Assembly: GCF_016618195.1 (NCBI RefSeq)
Contig: NZ_CP067099.1
Span: 1,054,001 to 1,118,000 of the forward strand
Source of the DNA: Providencia manganoxydans
GTDB taxonomy: Bacteria; Pseudomonadota; Gammaproteobacteria; Enterobacterales; Enterobacteriaceae
Direction: 5' to 3'
Length of the DNA stretch: 64,000 nucleotides
How positions within the stretch are numbered: the stretch's first letter is position 1; each line of letters starts with the position of its first letter. Positions 17,160 through 26,561 of the stretch are shown here, in pieces. The position numbers were made by a program, and so were the translations under genes. The notes beneath the pieces were generated by a model. It was not told the DNA's origin. It saw only the letters and a program-made list of their open reading frames with translations, and did not search any database.

Positions 17160-17867
17160 TCTGAGTCGCAACAACTTATCCGAAGTTTCTGGCAAGCTAT
17201 TGACCGCATATTTCCCTGATGTAACAGAGATTTGTGCAGGCTTGCCTGTATCTTGAAAGTAATCATATGCAGGTTTTAATTGCTGCCAGAAGGCATAATG
17301 GCTTGAGTTTCTATGCAATAACATATTTTCTTTTGTCATTTTAAATGGGTAAATACTGACATCTATAGTACTTTGCCCATTTCTAAAGGCGACTTCCACT
17401 GCTTGGTAGATCTCACTCATATATTTATCTGTCATTGCATAACAGCCGACAGAAACGCAGTCACCATGGATCATCAAGTAATTGCCTTGATAACCTTGAG
17501 CACGATCATACTCATTAGGAAATCCTAAATTAATAGATCGGTAATACCGACTGTTTGGATTCAGTTGGTTAGCGGTTATTTGATAAAATCCTTCTGGGCT
17601 TTTTAGATCTCCCTCAACTTTTTTAGGGCCAAGGCCACCTGAAAATTTACAAATAGGATAAGTTTTGGACAGGTTAAACTTTCCATTTGGCAATTTTTGA
17701 TAGAGTTCTAAAACACCTTCTTGCTTAAAAATCTGAATATAAATTGCTGAGTTTGAGGAACTATTCGTCTTCATATTAAGCAAAAATGAAGGGTTATTCG
17801 TTTCAGCGGCAGCTGATTGTAAGAATAATAACGAAAATCCAACACAGATAAGGATGTTTTTGTTCAT
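17130..17867 (-). CDS. dpaA: Periplasmic L,D-transpeptidase-fold protein YafK/DpaA
   Basis: A 245-residue protein with a signal peptide (cleaved near SAAA-ET, about 21) and a YkuD-type catalytic motif, MIHGDCVSVGCYAM (His134, Cys142). E. coli YafK (DpaA/LdtF) is 246 residues and detaches the Braun lipoprotein from peptidoglycan, so this is likely the same amidase-type activity in the periplasm. The invariant cysteine is present. Its 3' end overlaps yafJ (30 bp, tail to tail), the same neighbourhood as in E. coli. Confidence 0.9.
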   Translation of the reverse strand: MNKNILICVGFSLLFLQSAAAETNNPSFLLNMKTNSSSNSAIYIQIFKQEGVLELYQKLPNGKFNLSKTYPICKFSGGLGPKKVEGDLKSPEGFYQITANQLNPNSRYYRSINLGFPNEYDRAQGYQGNYLMIHGDCVSVGCYAMTDKYMSEIYQAVEVAFRNGQSTIDVSIYPFKMTKENMLLHRNSSHYAFWQQLKPAYDYFQDTGKPAQISVTSGKYAVNSLPETSDKLLRLRSQYALAEMK

Positions 17868-18282
17868 ACTTAAACCAAATGAAATTAAGAGTTTTGCCTA
17901 AAAAAAAGACATTCTAACGGTATTTTAGATGAGCGGGTAGTTATTTGATATAGCGAGTGAATAGTTTAGTGATGTACTGGTATTGCATGAAAAATAGTCA
18001 GCTTTCGATAAATATGAGTTAATAGCTCGATTATTCCGATTTATTGTCAACAAAATTGAAAATTTATTGTTATTTGCTTGAGCTAAGTCACTTGAATAAC
18101 CGGACATAGGTCGGGGGAACTGGTAAAATTACGAACGGCAGAATAAGAGAATAGCGTCACAATATTGAGAGAATTATTTGCTTGAGTTATGAATGTAACT
18201 TGAGCTGTTTTTATTTACTGAGTCGCTATGGTCCATGCTGGATTATTAGCTTAGGGTTAACTGAGAAACTTGTGCAGATCTT
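17868..18282. other. 415-bp spacer before the nqr operon
   Basis: This gap separates dpaA from nqrA and presumably holds both promoters. It is AT-rich (e.g. TTATTGTCAACAAAATTG near 18040), with no convincing gene, ERIC copy, or recognisable operator. A weak 60-residue open frame on the minus strand has no family resemblance or ribosome-binding site. Confidence 0.5.
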
Positions 18283-19626
18283 ATGATTAAAATTAAAAAA
18301 GGCCTCAACCTTCCTATTGCAGGTGAGCCAGCCCAAGTAATAGAAGACGGCCCGAAAATTCAACACGTAGCATTGCTAGGTGAAGAATATGTCGGAATGC
18401 GTCCTTCGATGCTGGTTAAAGAAGGTGAGCACGTAAAAAAAGGGCAGGTACTTTTTGAAGATAAAAAGAACCCCGGTGTATTATTCACCAGCCCAGCCTG
18501 CGGTAAAATTGTTGCTATTCATCGTGGTGAGCGTCGCGTCCTACAATCTGTTGTTATCGAAATCGATGGTGATGATCAGGAAACTTTCGCGAGTTATCAG
18601 AGTGATGAGCTTGCAAGTCTATCTCGTGAGCAAGTCGAGCAGAATTTAGTTAAGTCAGGTTTGTGGACGTCGTTAAGAACCCGCCCATTTAGCCGTTCAC
18701 CAGAGCTTGGCTCTACGCCAGTTGCAATTTTTGTGACAGCAATGGATACCAATCCGCTCGCAGCTGATCCTTTGGTGGTTATTCAGTTACAACAGCAAGC
18801 CTTTAATGATGGGTTAACTGTTCTAAGTCGCTTAACTGATGGAAAAGTCCATGTCTGCCATGGCGCAGGGGCTTTGGTTAAATCTGAAATCAATGCACAA
18901 ATTACTTACAGTGAGTTTGCCGGCCCACACCCAGCAGGCTTAGTTGGAACGCATATTCATTTTCTTGAGCCAGTAAGCATTAAGAAAAAAGTATGGCATC
19001 TCAATTATCAAGATGTGATTGCGATTGGTAAGCTATTTACGACAGGCTATCTATATACTGAGCGTGTTATTTCACTGGCAGGTCCTCAAGTTGAGAAGCC
19101 TCGCCTATTGAAAACATGTCTTGGTGCAGATTTGTATGAGTTGACAAAAGGTCAGCTTAAAGAAGGTGAAAACCGAATTATTTCTGGCTCAATATTATGG
19201 GGGGTGACCTGTGATGATGTTCATCATTACCTCGGTCGTTTCCATAATCAAGTTTCAGTATTACGCGAAGGGCGTGAGAAAGAACTATTTGGTTGGATTA
19301 TGCCCGGTGTAAATAAATTCACCATTACACGTACCACGATTGGCCATTTCCTGAAAAATAAACGTTTTAACTTCACAACTACCATGAATGGTGGTGAGCG
19401 TTCAATGGTTCCAATTGGTAACTATGAGCGAGTGATGCCTCTTGACATTATGATCACTCATTTACTGCGTGATCTGCTTGCTGGGGATACCGATTCATCA
19501 CAGGAACTGGGTTGCCTAGAGTTGGATGAAGAGGATCTGGGACTGTGTACATACGTCTGTCCGGCCAAGTATGAATATGGCCCAGTACTTCGTGATGTAC
19601 TGACCAAGATTGAGTTAGAAGGGTAA
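18283..19626 (+). CDS. nqrA: Na+-translocating NADH-quinone reductase subunit A
   Basis: The soluble 447-residue subunit A of the Na+-pumping NADH:ubiquinone oxidoreductase. The family signature at the start is [18 protein letters not shown]. It continues with [16 protein letters not shown] and ends in [27 protein letters not shown] sequence. NqrA carries no redox cofactor of its own and contributes to quinone access on the cytoplasmic side. It is the first gene of nqrABCDEF. The ribosome-binding site is poor (no clear GGAG before ATG 18283). nqrB follows after 4 bp. Confidence 0.97.
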   Translation: MIKIKKGLNLPIAGEPAQVIEDGPKIQHVALLGEEYVGMRPSMLVKEGEHVKKGQVLFEDKKNPGVLFTSPACGKIVAIHRGERRVLQSVVIEIDGDDQETFASYQSDELASLSREQVEQNLVKSGLWTSLRTRPFSRSPELGSTPVAIFVTAMDTNPLAADPLVVIQLQQQAFNDGLTVLSRLTDGKVHVCHGAGALVKSEINAQITYSEFAGPHPAGLVGTHIHFLEPVSIKKKVWHLNYQDVIAIGKLFTTGYLYTERVISLAGPQVEKPRLLKTCLGADLYELTKGQLKEGENRIISGSILWGVTCDDVHHYLGRFHNQVSVLREGREKELFGWIMPGVNKFTITRTTIGHFLKNKRFNFTTTMNGGERSMVPIGNYERVMPLDIMITHLLRDLLAGDTDSSQELGCLELDEEDLGLCTYVCPAKYEYGPVLRDVLTKIELEG

Positions 19627-19630
19627 TTCC

Positions 19631-20869
19631 ATGGGTCTGAAAAATTTATTTGAAAAGAATGAGCATCATTTTGAGCCCGGTGGAAAGTTAGAAAAATTCT
19701 ATCCATTGTATGAAGCTGTCTCTACAGTATTTTATACTCCGGGAACTGTGACAAAAGGTCGTTCTCACGTTCGTGATACTATCGATCTAAAACGCATGAT
19801 GATTCTTGTTTGGTTGGCTGTTTTCCCAGCAATGTTTTGGGGAATGTACAACGTAGGTAACCAAGCGATCCCTGCACTTTACCATTTATATAGTGGTGCG
19901 GAGTTACAGCAAGTACTTGCTGGTGATTGGCATTACCGCCTAGCGCAGTTTTTAGGGGCTTCATTAACCCCTGATGCGGGGTGGGGCAGTAAAATGCTAC
20001 TAGGTGCTGTGTATTTCTTACCTATCTACTTTGTTGTCTTCGTAGTTGGCGGATTTTGGGAAGTGTTGTTTTCCATGATCCGTGGCCATGAAATCAACGA
20101 AGGTTTCTTTATTTCATCTATTTTATTCGCGCTTATTGTACCGCCAACGATTCCTCTGTGGCAGGCTGCATTAGGGATCACATTCGGTGTTGTGATTGCG
20201 AAAGAAATTTTCGGTGGTACAGGTCGTAACTTCCTGAACCCTGCATTAGCTGGTCGTGCGTTTCTTTTCTTTGCTTACCCTGCGCAAATCTCGGGTGACT
20301 TAGTTTGGACTGCGGCGGATGGTTTTTCAGGTGCAACACCACTTTCTCAATGGGCTACGGGTGGCGAACACGCGCTAATGAATACCGTATCCGGTGAGCC
20401 AATCACTTGGATGCAGGCATTTTTAGGTAATATGCCAGGTTCCATCGGTGAGGTTTCAACGCTGATGATCTTCATTGGTGGTTTATTTATCATGTTCTTC
20501 CGAATCGCTTCGTGGCGCATCGTCGCGGGTGTGATGGTAGGTATGATAGCCATGTCCTATCTGTTTAACTTTATTGGCTCAGAGACTAACCCATTATTTG
20601 CAATGCCTTGGTATTGGCACATGGTACTAGGTGGCTTCGCATTTGGGATGATCTTCATGGCGACGGATCCGGTATCGGCATCATTTACAGATAAAGGTAA
20701 GTGGGCCTACGGTATCTTAATCGGCGTGATGTGTGTGCTGATCCGTGTTGCAAACCCTGCGTATCCAGAAGGCATGATGTTAGCCATTCTGTTCGCCAAC
20801 CTGTTTGCTCCTCTGTTTGACTATCTGGTCGTTCAAGCAAATATTAAACGGAGAAAAGCTCGTGGCTAG
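19631..20869 (+). CDS. nqrB: Na+-translocating NADH-quinone reductase subunit B
   Basis: A 412-residue polytopic membrane subunit with about ten hydrophobic segments, the largest in the complex and central to the Na+ path and riboflavin/FMN cofactors. The covalent FMN site motif SGATPLS is present, and its threonine (Thr236) is at the same residue number known in Vibrio cholerae NqrB. The flavin is attached by ApbE, encoded at 24353. The last bases overlap the first codons of nqrC by 8 bp. Confidence 0.97.
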   Translation: MGLKNLFEKNEHHFEPGGKLEKFYPLYEAVSTVFYTPGTVTKGRSHVRDTIDLKRMMILVWLAVFPAMFWGMYNVGNQAIPALYHLYSGAELQQVLAGDWHYRLAQFLGASLTPDAGWGSKMLLGAVYFLPIYFVVFVVGGFWEVLFSMIRGHEINEGFFISSILFALIVPPTIPLWQAALGITFGVVIAKEIFGGTGRNFLNPALAGRAFLFFAYPAQISGDLVWTAADGFSGATPLSQWATGGEHALMNTVSGEPITWMQAFLGNMPGSIGEVSTLMIFIGGLFIMFFRIASWRIVAGVMVGMIAMSYLFNFIGSETNPLFAMPWYWHMVLGGFAFGMIFMATDPVSASFTDKGKWAYGILIGVMCVLIRVANPAYPEGMMLAILFANLFAPLFDYLVVQANIKRRKARG

Positions 20870-21656
20870 TGAAAATACAACAAATAAAGATAGCGTCGGC
20901 AGGACATTCATAGTCGTATTCATTCTATGTTTAGTTTGTTCTATCGTCGTAGCGGGTTCTGCTGTTGGACTAAAATCTCAGCAGCAAGAACAAATTATGC
21001 TAGATACGCAGCGCAATATTTTGAGCGTTGCAGGTCTATTAAAACCTAAAATGACACCAGAAGAAGTTCAGAAAGTATATGGCGAGCGAATCGAGCCAAA
21101 ACTTTTGAATTTCAAAACCAATGAGCTTTCTGACAGTACCAGCCGTTTTGACTTAAATAGCGAATTGCGTAGTGATGAAACCAGTATTGCATTGTCTCCT
21201 GCGGAAGATATCGCCAAAATTCGTCGTCGAGCTAATAGTGCTGAGATTTATCTAGTCAAAGATGATGCAGGCAAAATATCGCAAGTCATTTTACCTGTTT
21301 ATGGCTCAGGGCTATGGTCCGTGATGTACGCTTTTGTTGCTGTTGATATTGATGGCGTGACTTCCCGTGGTATCACCTACTATTCACACGGTGAAACTCC
21401 AGGTCTGGGTGGTGAAGTTGATAATCCGCAATGGAAAGCACAATGGCCGGGCAAAAAGCTATTTAACGAGCAAGGTGTTCCTGCCATAAAAATTGTTCGT
21501 AGTGGCTCAACTGATAGCCCTTATGGTATCGATGGTTTGTCAGGAGCAACGCTAACCTCAAATGGCATTCAGCATATGTTTGATTTTTGGTTAGGTGATA
21601 ACGGCTTTGGTCCGTTCCTGAAAAAAGTTCGTGAAGGAGCGCTGAATAATGGCTGA
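20862..21656 (+). CDS. nqrC: Na+-translocating NADH-quinone reductase subunit C
   Basis: A 264-residue subunit with one N-terminal membrane anchor (about 13-36) and a periplasmic FMN domain. The covalent flavin motif is [10 protein letters not shown] with Thr230. A longer open frame begins at 20805, inside nqrB. I chose GTG 20862 because it follows GGAG at 9 bp and yields [20 protein letters not shown], which aligns with the start of V. cholerae NqrC. It overlaps nqrB by 8 bp and nqrD by 8 bp, so translation of the three is probably coupled. Confidence 0.96.
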   Translation: MASENTTNKDSVGRTFIVVFILCLVCSIVVAGSAVGLKSQQQEQIMLDTQRNILSVAGLLKPKMTPEEVQKVYGERIEPKLLNFKTNELSDSTSRFDLNSELRSDETSIALSPAEDIAKIRRRANSAEIYLVKDDAGKISQVILPVYGSGLWSVMYAFVAVDIDGVTSRGITYYSHGETPGLGGEVDNPQWKAQWPGKKLFNEQGVPAIKIVRSGSTDSPYGIDGLSGATLTSNGIQHMFDFWLGDNGFGPFLKKVREGALNNG

Positions 21657-22278
21657 TTCTAAAGAAGTAAAACGCGTTCTATTTGGGCCTTTGTTCGATA
21701 ACAACCCAATTGCGTTACAAATCCTTGGTGTGTGTTCTGCATTAGCAGTAACCACTAAGTTGGAAACAGCGGTCGTAATGACTATTGCGGTAACTTTAGT
21801 TACTGCGTTTTCTAACTTTTTTATCTCATTAATTCGTAATTATATTCCAAGCAGTGTGCGAATTATCGTACAGATGGCAATCATTGCATCTTTAGTTATC
21901 GTTGTTGACCAAATACTGCGTGCTTATGCGTATGAGATATCGAAACAGCTTTCGGTATTTGTTGGCCTCATCATTACAAACTGTATCGTAATGGGACGTG
22001 CTGAAGCATATGCGATGAAATCGCCACCAATTGAAAGTTTTATGGATGGTATCGGTAACGGACTGGGATATGGAGTGATATTGATCTTAGTCGGTTTCTT
22101 ACGTGAACTGTTTGGTTCAGGTAAGTTATTTGGTATCACCGTTATGGAATCACTGCAAAATGGTGGTTGGTACATGCCTAATGGTCTGTTCCTGTTAGCA
22201 CCTAGTGCATTCTTTATCATTGGGATGCTGATTTGGGGTTTACGTACTCTAAAACCAGCTCAGGTAGAGAAGGATTAA
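21649..22278 (+). CDS. nqrD: Na+-translocating NADH-quinone reductase subunit D
   Basis: A 209-residue integral membrane subunit with about six spans, homologous to NqrE and to RnfE/RnfA. Together with NqrE it encloses the intramembrane iron-sulfur centre. Family sequences are [21 protein letters not shown] and [12 protein letters not shown], and the conserved Cys in [12 protein letters not shown] is present. It starts at an ATG overlapping the nqrC stop (ATGGCTGA), with GGAG about 10 bp upstream. Confidence 0.96.
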   Translation: MADSKEVKRVLFGPLFDNNPIALQILGVCSALAVTTKLETAVVMTIAVTLVTAFSNFFISLIRNYIPSSVRIIVQMAIIASLVIVVDQILRAYAYEISKQLSVFVGLIITNCIVMGRAEAYAMKSPPIESFMDGIGNGLGYGVILILVGFLRELFGSGKLFGITVMESLQNGGWYMPNGLFLLAPSAFFIIGMLIWGLRTLKPAQVEKD

Positions 22279-22282
22279 GTCT

Positions 22283-22879
22283 ATGGAACATTATATTAGC
22301 CTATTTGTAAAAGCGATTTTTATCGAAAATATGGCTTTGGCATTCTTCCTTGGTATGTGTACGTTTTTGGCTGTATCAAAGAATGTTAAGACCGCGTTTG
22401 GCTTGGGTATCGCTGTTACGGTTGTGTTAGGTATTTCTGTACCCGCTAATAACCTAGTTTATAACCTTGTATTACGGGATGGTGCACTAGTTGAAGGCGT
22501 TGATTTATCATTCCTTAACTTTATTACCTTCATTGGGGTTATCGCTGCTCTAGTACAAATCTTGGAAATGATTTTAGATCGTTATTTCCCGTCACTTTAT
22601 AACGCATTGGGTATCTTCCTGCCGTTGATTACCGTTAACTGTGCAATCTTTGGTGGCGTCTCTTTCATGGCTCAGCGTGATTATAACTTTAGCGAATCTA
22701 TCGTATATGGATTCGGCTCAGGTATCGGCTGGATGTTAGCGATTGTGCTGTTAGCATCAATCCGTGAAAAGATGAAATATTCCGATGTTCCGGGGGGTCT
22801 GAAAGGCTTAGGTATTACCTTTGTCACCACTGGTTTGATGGCACTGGGCTTTATGTCCTTCTCCGGTGTTCAGCTATAA
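22283..22879 (+). CDS. nqrE: Na+-translocating NADH-quinone reductase subunit E
   Basis: A 198-residue membrane subunit, related to NqrD but inverted in topology. The start is [25 protein letters not shown] and the conserved [11 protein letters not shown] and VNCAIFGGV cysteines that ligate the intramembrane iron centre with NqrD are present. It is 4 bp after nqrD and 15 bp before nqrF. Confidence 0.96.
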   Translation: MEHYISLFVKAIFIENMALAFFLGMCTFLAVSKNVKTAFGLGIAVTVVLGISVPANNLVYNLVLRDGALVEGVDLSFLNFITFIGVIAALVQILEMILDRYFPSLYNALGIFLPLITVNCAIFGGVSFMAQRDYNFSESIVYGFGSGIGWMLAIVLLASIREKMKYSDVPGGLKGLGITFVTTGLMALGFMSFSGVQL

Positions 22880-22894
22880 GGGCGAGAAGAATTC

Positions 22895-24121
22895 ATGGAT
22901 ATTATTATTCTAGGTGTAGTGATGTTTACCTTGATAGTCTTGGCGCTGACAGGTTTGATCCTGTTTGCGAAATCCAAGCTAGTCAATACAGGTAACATTA
23001 AAGTTGAAATTAACGGTGATCCTGAAAAAAGCTTTGATGCTCCAGCGGGTGATAAACTGTTAGGGATGTTGTCTAACCAAGGTATTTTTGTTTCATCTGC
23101 CTGTGGTGGTGGTGGGTCGTGCGGCCAATGCCGAGTGACAATTAAAGAAGGCGGTGGTGATATTCTGCCAACCGAGCTTTCTCACATTAATAAACGTGAA
23201 GCAAAAGAAGGCTGCCGTTTAGCGTGTCAGGTGAATGTTAAGCAAGATCTAAAAATTGAATTACCTGAAGAGATTTTTGGAGTTAAAAAATGGGAGTGTG
23301 AAGTTATCTCTAATGATAATAAAGCAACCTTCATTAAAGAACTAAAACTAAAAATCCCAGAGGGTGAAGTTGTTCCATTCCGTGCGGGTGGTTTTATTCA
23401 AATCGAATGTCCTGAGCATGTTGTTAAATATGAAGACTTCGATGTGCCAGAAGAATACCGCGAAGATTGGGATAAATTTAATTTATTCCGTTATGTATCT
23501 GAGGTGAAAGAGCCTACAGTGCGTGCATATTCAATGGCTAACTATCCAGAAGAGCATGGGATTATTTTGCTAAACGTGCGTATTGCCACGCCTCCTCCTC
23601 GTAATCCAGATGTTCCGCCAGGGATCATGTCTTCCTATATTTGGTCTTTGAAACCCGGTGATAAAGTCACTATTTCAGGCCCATTTGGTGAGTTCTTTGC
23701 CAAAGAGACTGATGCTGAGATGATCTTTATTGGTGGTGGTGCAGGTATGGCACCTATGCGTTCACATATTTTCGATCAATTAAGACGTTTGAAGTCTAAG
23801 CGTAAGATTAGTTTCTGGTATGGGGCTCGTTCTAAACGCGAGATGTTTTATACCGAAGATTTCGATCAGCTTGCTGCTGAAAACGAAAATTTCACTTGGA
23901 ATGTTGCACTTTCCGATGCAATGCCGGAAGATAATTGGGATGGTTATACAGGATTCATTCATAATGTTCTGTATGAAAACTACTTAAAAGATCATCCTGC
24001 ACCTGAAGATTGTGAGTTTTACATGTGTGGGCCTCCAGTGATGAACGCCGCAGTCATCAAGATGCTTAAAGATCTTGGTGTAGAGGATGAAAACATCTTA
24101 CTGGATGACTTTGGTGGTTAA
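22895..24121 (+). CDS. nqrF: Na+-translocating NADH-quinone reductase subunit F
   Basis: A 408-residue subunit through which electrons enter. It has an N-terminal membrane anchor (about 4-26), a 2Fe-2S ferredoxin domain with Cys70, Cys76, Cys79 ([10 protein letters not shown]) and Cys111, an FAD-binding segment ([11 protein letters not shown]) and an NADH-binding domain with [13 protein letters not shown] and the C-terminal [10 protein letters not shown]. It oxidises NADH on the cytoplasmic side and passes electrons toward NqrC/B. It is the last structural gene of the operon. A small remnant repeat and a terminator follow. Confidence 0.98.
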   Translation: MDIIILGVVMFTLIVLALTGLILFAKSKLVNTGNIKVEINGDPEKSFDAPAGDKLLGMLSNQGIFVSSACGGGGSCGQCRVTIKEGGGDILPTELSHINKREAKEGCRLACQVNVKQDLKIELPEEIFGVKKWECEVISNDNKATFIKELKLKIPEGEVVPFRAGGFIQIECPEHVVKYEDFDVPEEYREDWDKFNLFRYVSEVKEPTVRAYSMANYPEEHGIILLNVRIATPPPRNPDVPPGIMSSYIWSLKPGDKVTISGPFGEFFAKETDAEMIFIGGGAGMAPMRSHIFDQLRRLKSKRKISFWYGARSKREMFYTEDFDQLAAENENFTWNVALSDAMPEDNWDGYTGFIHNVLYENYLKDHPAPEDCEFYMCGPPVMNAAVIKMLKDLGVEDENILLDDFGG

Positions 24122-24129
24122 TTCACTGT

Positions 24130-24155
24130 ATATACTTGAAGTATAACGAGGATAG
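24130..24155. repeat. Collapsed ERIC-like terminus after nqrF
   Basis: TATATACTTGAAGTATAACG followed by AGGATA is the right-hand end of the ERIC-like family with only a few bases of the left end kept, giving the near palindrome TATACTTGAAGTATA. It looks like a remnant of a fully deleted copy. Confidence 0.45.
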
Positions 24156-24182
24156 CCTCAGTTTTTGGGGCTATCAGTTGAT

Positions 24183-24220
24183 AAAAGGGGGAGCGAGATA
24201 AGGTTTCCCCTTTGTGTTTT
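24183..24220 (+). terminator. Terminator after nqrF
   Basis: AAAGGGG (24184-24190) pairs with CCCCTTT (24207-24213), followed by TGTGTTTTT. It lies between nqrF and apbE, so apbE may have its own promoter in 24220-24350 or be reached by read-through. Confidence 0.6.
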
Positions 24221-24352
24221 TAGTTAAAAACGAATAAATTGGCTGACTCGTTAATTTTTTACAACCTCGACCGGCTGCTGCCAAACTGAACTAGTTTGTC
24301 AATAGTCTAAGTACCTAGCGTTATGGTACTTATGATTGAAGCAGAGAAAAAT

Positions 24353-25384
24353 ATGCTGAACAAAAAAGTCATTACACCAGTACTGCTATTCGCAGCGACA
24401 CTCTTTTTGACCGCTTGCGGTGGGCCTGAACAGGCAAATCTACAGGGTCAGACAATGGGAACCTACTATTCCATTAAATACGTTACTGATTCTTCATCTC
24501 CAAGTAGTGAATCGATCCAAGCAGAGATTGATAAACGCCTTGAAGAGGTAAATGATCAGATGTCAACGTATCGCCCTGACTCTGAACTAAGCCGCTTCAA
24601 TCAATCAAAAGAGGTTAATGTTCCTTTTCCTGTGTCGGCTGCAACAGCAAAAGTTGTTAAAGAAGCAATCCGTATTAACGAATTAACTAATGGTGCATTA
24701 GATGTGACGGTAGGGCCTTTAGTTAATTTATGGGGGTTTGGCCCTGAAGGACGTGTAACAAAAGCCCCTTCGGCTGATGAATTAGAAAAACGTCGTGCTT
24801 GGGTCGGAATAGAAAAATTATCTGTACAGGGTAATAACCTGATTAAAACTATTCCTGAATTGTATGTCGATTTATCATCAATCGCTAAGGGCTATGGTGT
24901 TGATGTGGTCGCTGAGTACTTAGAATCCGTTAAGATCAATGATTATATGGTTGATATTGGTGGTGAGGTACGTACAAAAGGCAATAATGGTAAAGGTGCT
25001 CCATGGCGCATAGCGATTGAAAAGCCAACGACTGATGGTGTAAATCAAACTGCTCAAGAAGTCATTGAGCCGGGGGATATGTCAATTGCGACTTCGGGTG
25101 ACTACCGTAATTATTTTGAGCAAGATGGTGTGCGTTTCTCTCATACAATTGATCCAAAAACTGGCATGCCGATTAAACATAACTTAGTGTCGATCACGGT
25201 ATTGGCTCCAACCTGTATGAGCGCTGATGGCTTATCTACAGGGTTAAATGTTTTAGGACCAGAAACCGGTTTTGCTGTAGCGGAAAAAATGAATATTCCA
25301 GTATTTATGATAGTGAAAACAGAAAAAGGGTTTGAAGAGCGCTATACTAAGGCATTCGAACCATTCTTACAGAAGAAGCAGTAA
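24353..25384 (+). CDS. apbE: FAD:protein FMN transferase (lipoprotein)
   Basis: A 343-residue ApbE protein that attaches FMN to threonine in the SGAT motifs of NqrB and NqrC in the periplasm. It starts with a lipoprotein signal peptide ending in LTAC (Cys22). The start is uncertain: the frame opens at ATG 24323, but ATG 24353 gives a normal signal peptide with GCAGAG upstream, so I prefer it. Landmarks are QTMGTYYSIKY, LDVTVGPLVNLWGFGP, SSIAKGYGVD, DIGGEVRTKG and HTIDPKTGMPI with the Mg-binding Asp, then APTCMSADGLST. It is placed next to nqr, where its targets are. Confidence 0.95.
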   Translation: MLNKKVITPVLLFAATLFLTACGGPEQANLQGQTMGTYYSIKYVTDSSSPSSESIQAEIDKRLEEVNDQMSTYRPDSELSRFNQSKEVNVPFPVSAATAKVVKEAIRINELTNGALDVTVGPLVNLWGFGPEGRVTKAPSADELEKRRAWVGIEKLSVQGNNLIKTIPELYVDLSSIAKGYGVDVVAEYLESVKINDYMVDIGGEVRTKGNNGKGAPWRIAIEKPTTDGVNQTAQEVIEPGDMSIATSGDYRNYFEQDGVRFSHTIDPKTGMPIKHNLVSITVLAPTCMSADGLSTGLNVLGPETGFAVAEKMNIPVFMIVKTEKGFEERYTKAFEPFLQKKQ

Positions 25385-25399
25385 CACTAGGGGGATAGG

Positions 25400-25627
25400 A
25401 TGCTAAATGTTTTTATTGCAGCGTTTATCTTGTTCCTACTGGCATTTTTAGGCATGTCACTTGGGTACATTATTAAGCGTAAAAGCATTCAAGGTAGTTG
25501 TGGGGGGTTAAGCAGCATAGGCGTTGAAAAAGTCTGTGATTGCCCTGAGCCTTGCGATGCACGTAAAAAGCGTATGGCACGTGAGCAAGCTCGCCAAAAG
25601 ATGTTGGAAAAAAACCGTATTATCTAA
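25400..25627 (+). CDS. nqrM: Na+-NQR maturation protein NqrM
   Basis: A 75-residue protein with one N-terminal membrane span (about 4-24) and a cysteine cluster, GSCGGL followed by KVCDCPEPCD. NqrM (DUF539) is needed to assemble the Fe centre held between NqrD and NqrE, and the cysteines are thought to deliver iron. Its place directly after apbE matches nqr operons in other gammaproteobacteria. The start ATG follows AGGGGGATAGG, a strong ribosome-binding site. Confidence 0.94.
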   Translation: MLNVFIAAFILFLLAFLGMSLGYIIKRKSIQGSCGGLSSIGVEKVCDCPEPCDARKKRMAREQARQKMLEKNRII

Positions 25628-25646
25628 AATATTTAATTATTATCTT

Positions 25647-25692
25647 ATAACCTTAGCTGTATTGGTGACAGTTAAGGTTATATCTTCACGTT
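25647..25692 (+). terminator. Terminator-like long hairpin after nqrM
   Basis: ATAACCTTAGCTGT (25647-25660) pairs with ACAGTTAAGGTTAT (25668-25681), a 14-bp stem with one G-U pair and a 7-base loop, followed by a T-containing stretch. It probably ends the apbE-nqrM transcript. Confidence 0.6.
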
Positions 25693-25733
25693 TTTATCGA
25701 AATATTCTCTTGATTGTTTTGGTATTAAATTTT

Positions 25734-26108
25734 TTAATCCATTTTTTTTAGAGACATTGAGCATGTACTGGAGAATGGGAAAGCAACATACATTCTTTGA
25801 GAATCACCATTTACTCCTATAATAACATTTCCGTTATCTTCCTTTTTTATATTACATTTTAAACGGCTTGTATTGTGCCAAATTTCACCGTTTGCAGTGG
25901 TAATTGTCACGTTCCAATAGTCATCATATTGTGGCGTATAAATAAGGGTATAAGCATTATGTATTATTTGTTTATCTTTAATATCATACTCGGTATGGCT
26001 TGTACCTAAATGTAAAATTTTATCATGTGTATGAGTTATTGAAAAAGATTTTAGGTCACTGTTCCAAAAATTTTCTAATGTTACGTTACCTATAGGTGCT
26101 AATTTCAT
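25734..26108 (-). CDS. Hypothetical 124-residue protein
   Basis: I do not recognise this protein. It has no signal peptide or membrane span and looks beta-rich (alternating patterns such as SFSITHTHDKILHLG and YWNVTITTANGEIWHN), with two cysteines, at about 84 and 115. The ATG has TAGGAG at a suitable distance. It stands alone, faces away from the nqr operon, and lies in AT-rich DNA with a low-complexity spacer upstream, which suggests lineage-specific or acquired DNA. Confidence 0.6.
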   Translation of the reverse strand: MKLAPIGNVTLENFWNSDLKSFSITHTHDKILHLGTSHTEYDIKDKQIIHNAYTLIYTPQYDDYWNVTITTANGEIWHNTSRLKCNIKKEDNGNVIIGVNGDSQRMYVAFPFSSTCSMSLKKMD

Positions 26109-26211
26109 TATGACTCCTAATACTGGCTTTTTATATTATGATATTTTAATTTCTTTTAGAGTATATTTTATTTTATGGCGTTAATTATAAAGATTTAATA
26201 TATAATTTAGC

Positions 26212-26242
26212 ATTATTATATTATTATATTATTATATTATTT
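26212..26242. repeat. Tandem 8-bp AT microsatellite (ATTATTAT, about 3.9 units)
   Basis: Units at 26212, 26220, 26228 and 26236, the last one diverging at its end. It is the most regular part of the gap 26109-26561, a roughly 450-bp AT-rich region where I see no gene, ERIC copy or tRNA. Its unit length would allow variation in copy number upstream of the hypothetical gene. Confidence 0.6.
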
Positions 26243-26492
26243 AATTATCATTTTTAATGACTATCAATTAAGTATTATTATTGGCTTTTAATGATAAGGG
26301 TTTTCTAATAACTATTATGTGATTGTAAGAGGGGAATATTTTTAATCTATTATTATCTTGAAAATAATTACAATGTTTTTTGATTTTTAATGAAAATAGT
26401 ATTTTATGTTCCCTTCTTAGAACCAAGTAAGAATAGTATTATATACCTACATGGGAATGTAATTTTCTTTTTGTATTATAGGTTTACATTTA

Positions 26493-26551
26493 ATATAAAA
26501 GGCTTAATTTAGTTACACATTATGAATTATCAAATGTAGCTTAATTAAGCC
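26493..26551 (-). terminator. Putative terminator of the GDPD-family gene
   Basis: GGCTTAATT (26501-26509) pairs with AATTAAGCC (26543-26551). Read on the minus strand this stem is followed by TTTTATATT. It is just downstream of the gene ending at 26562. The loop is long (33 bases) but contains further partly paired sequence. Confidence 0.45.
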
Positions 26552-26561
26552 AAAAATAAAT

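Noticed and set aside
17925..18107. 60-residue minus-strand frame in the dpaA-nqrA gap
   Set aside because: Low-complexity, no ribosome-binding site, no similarity recognised.
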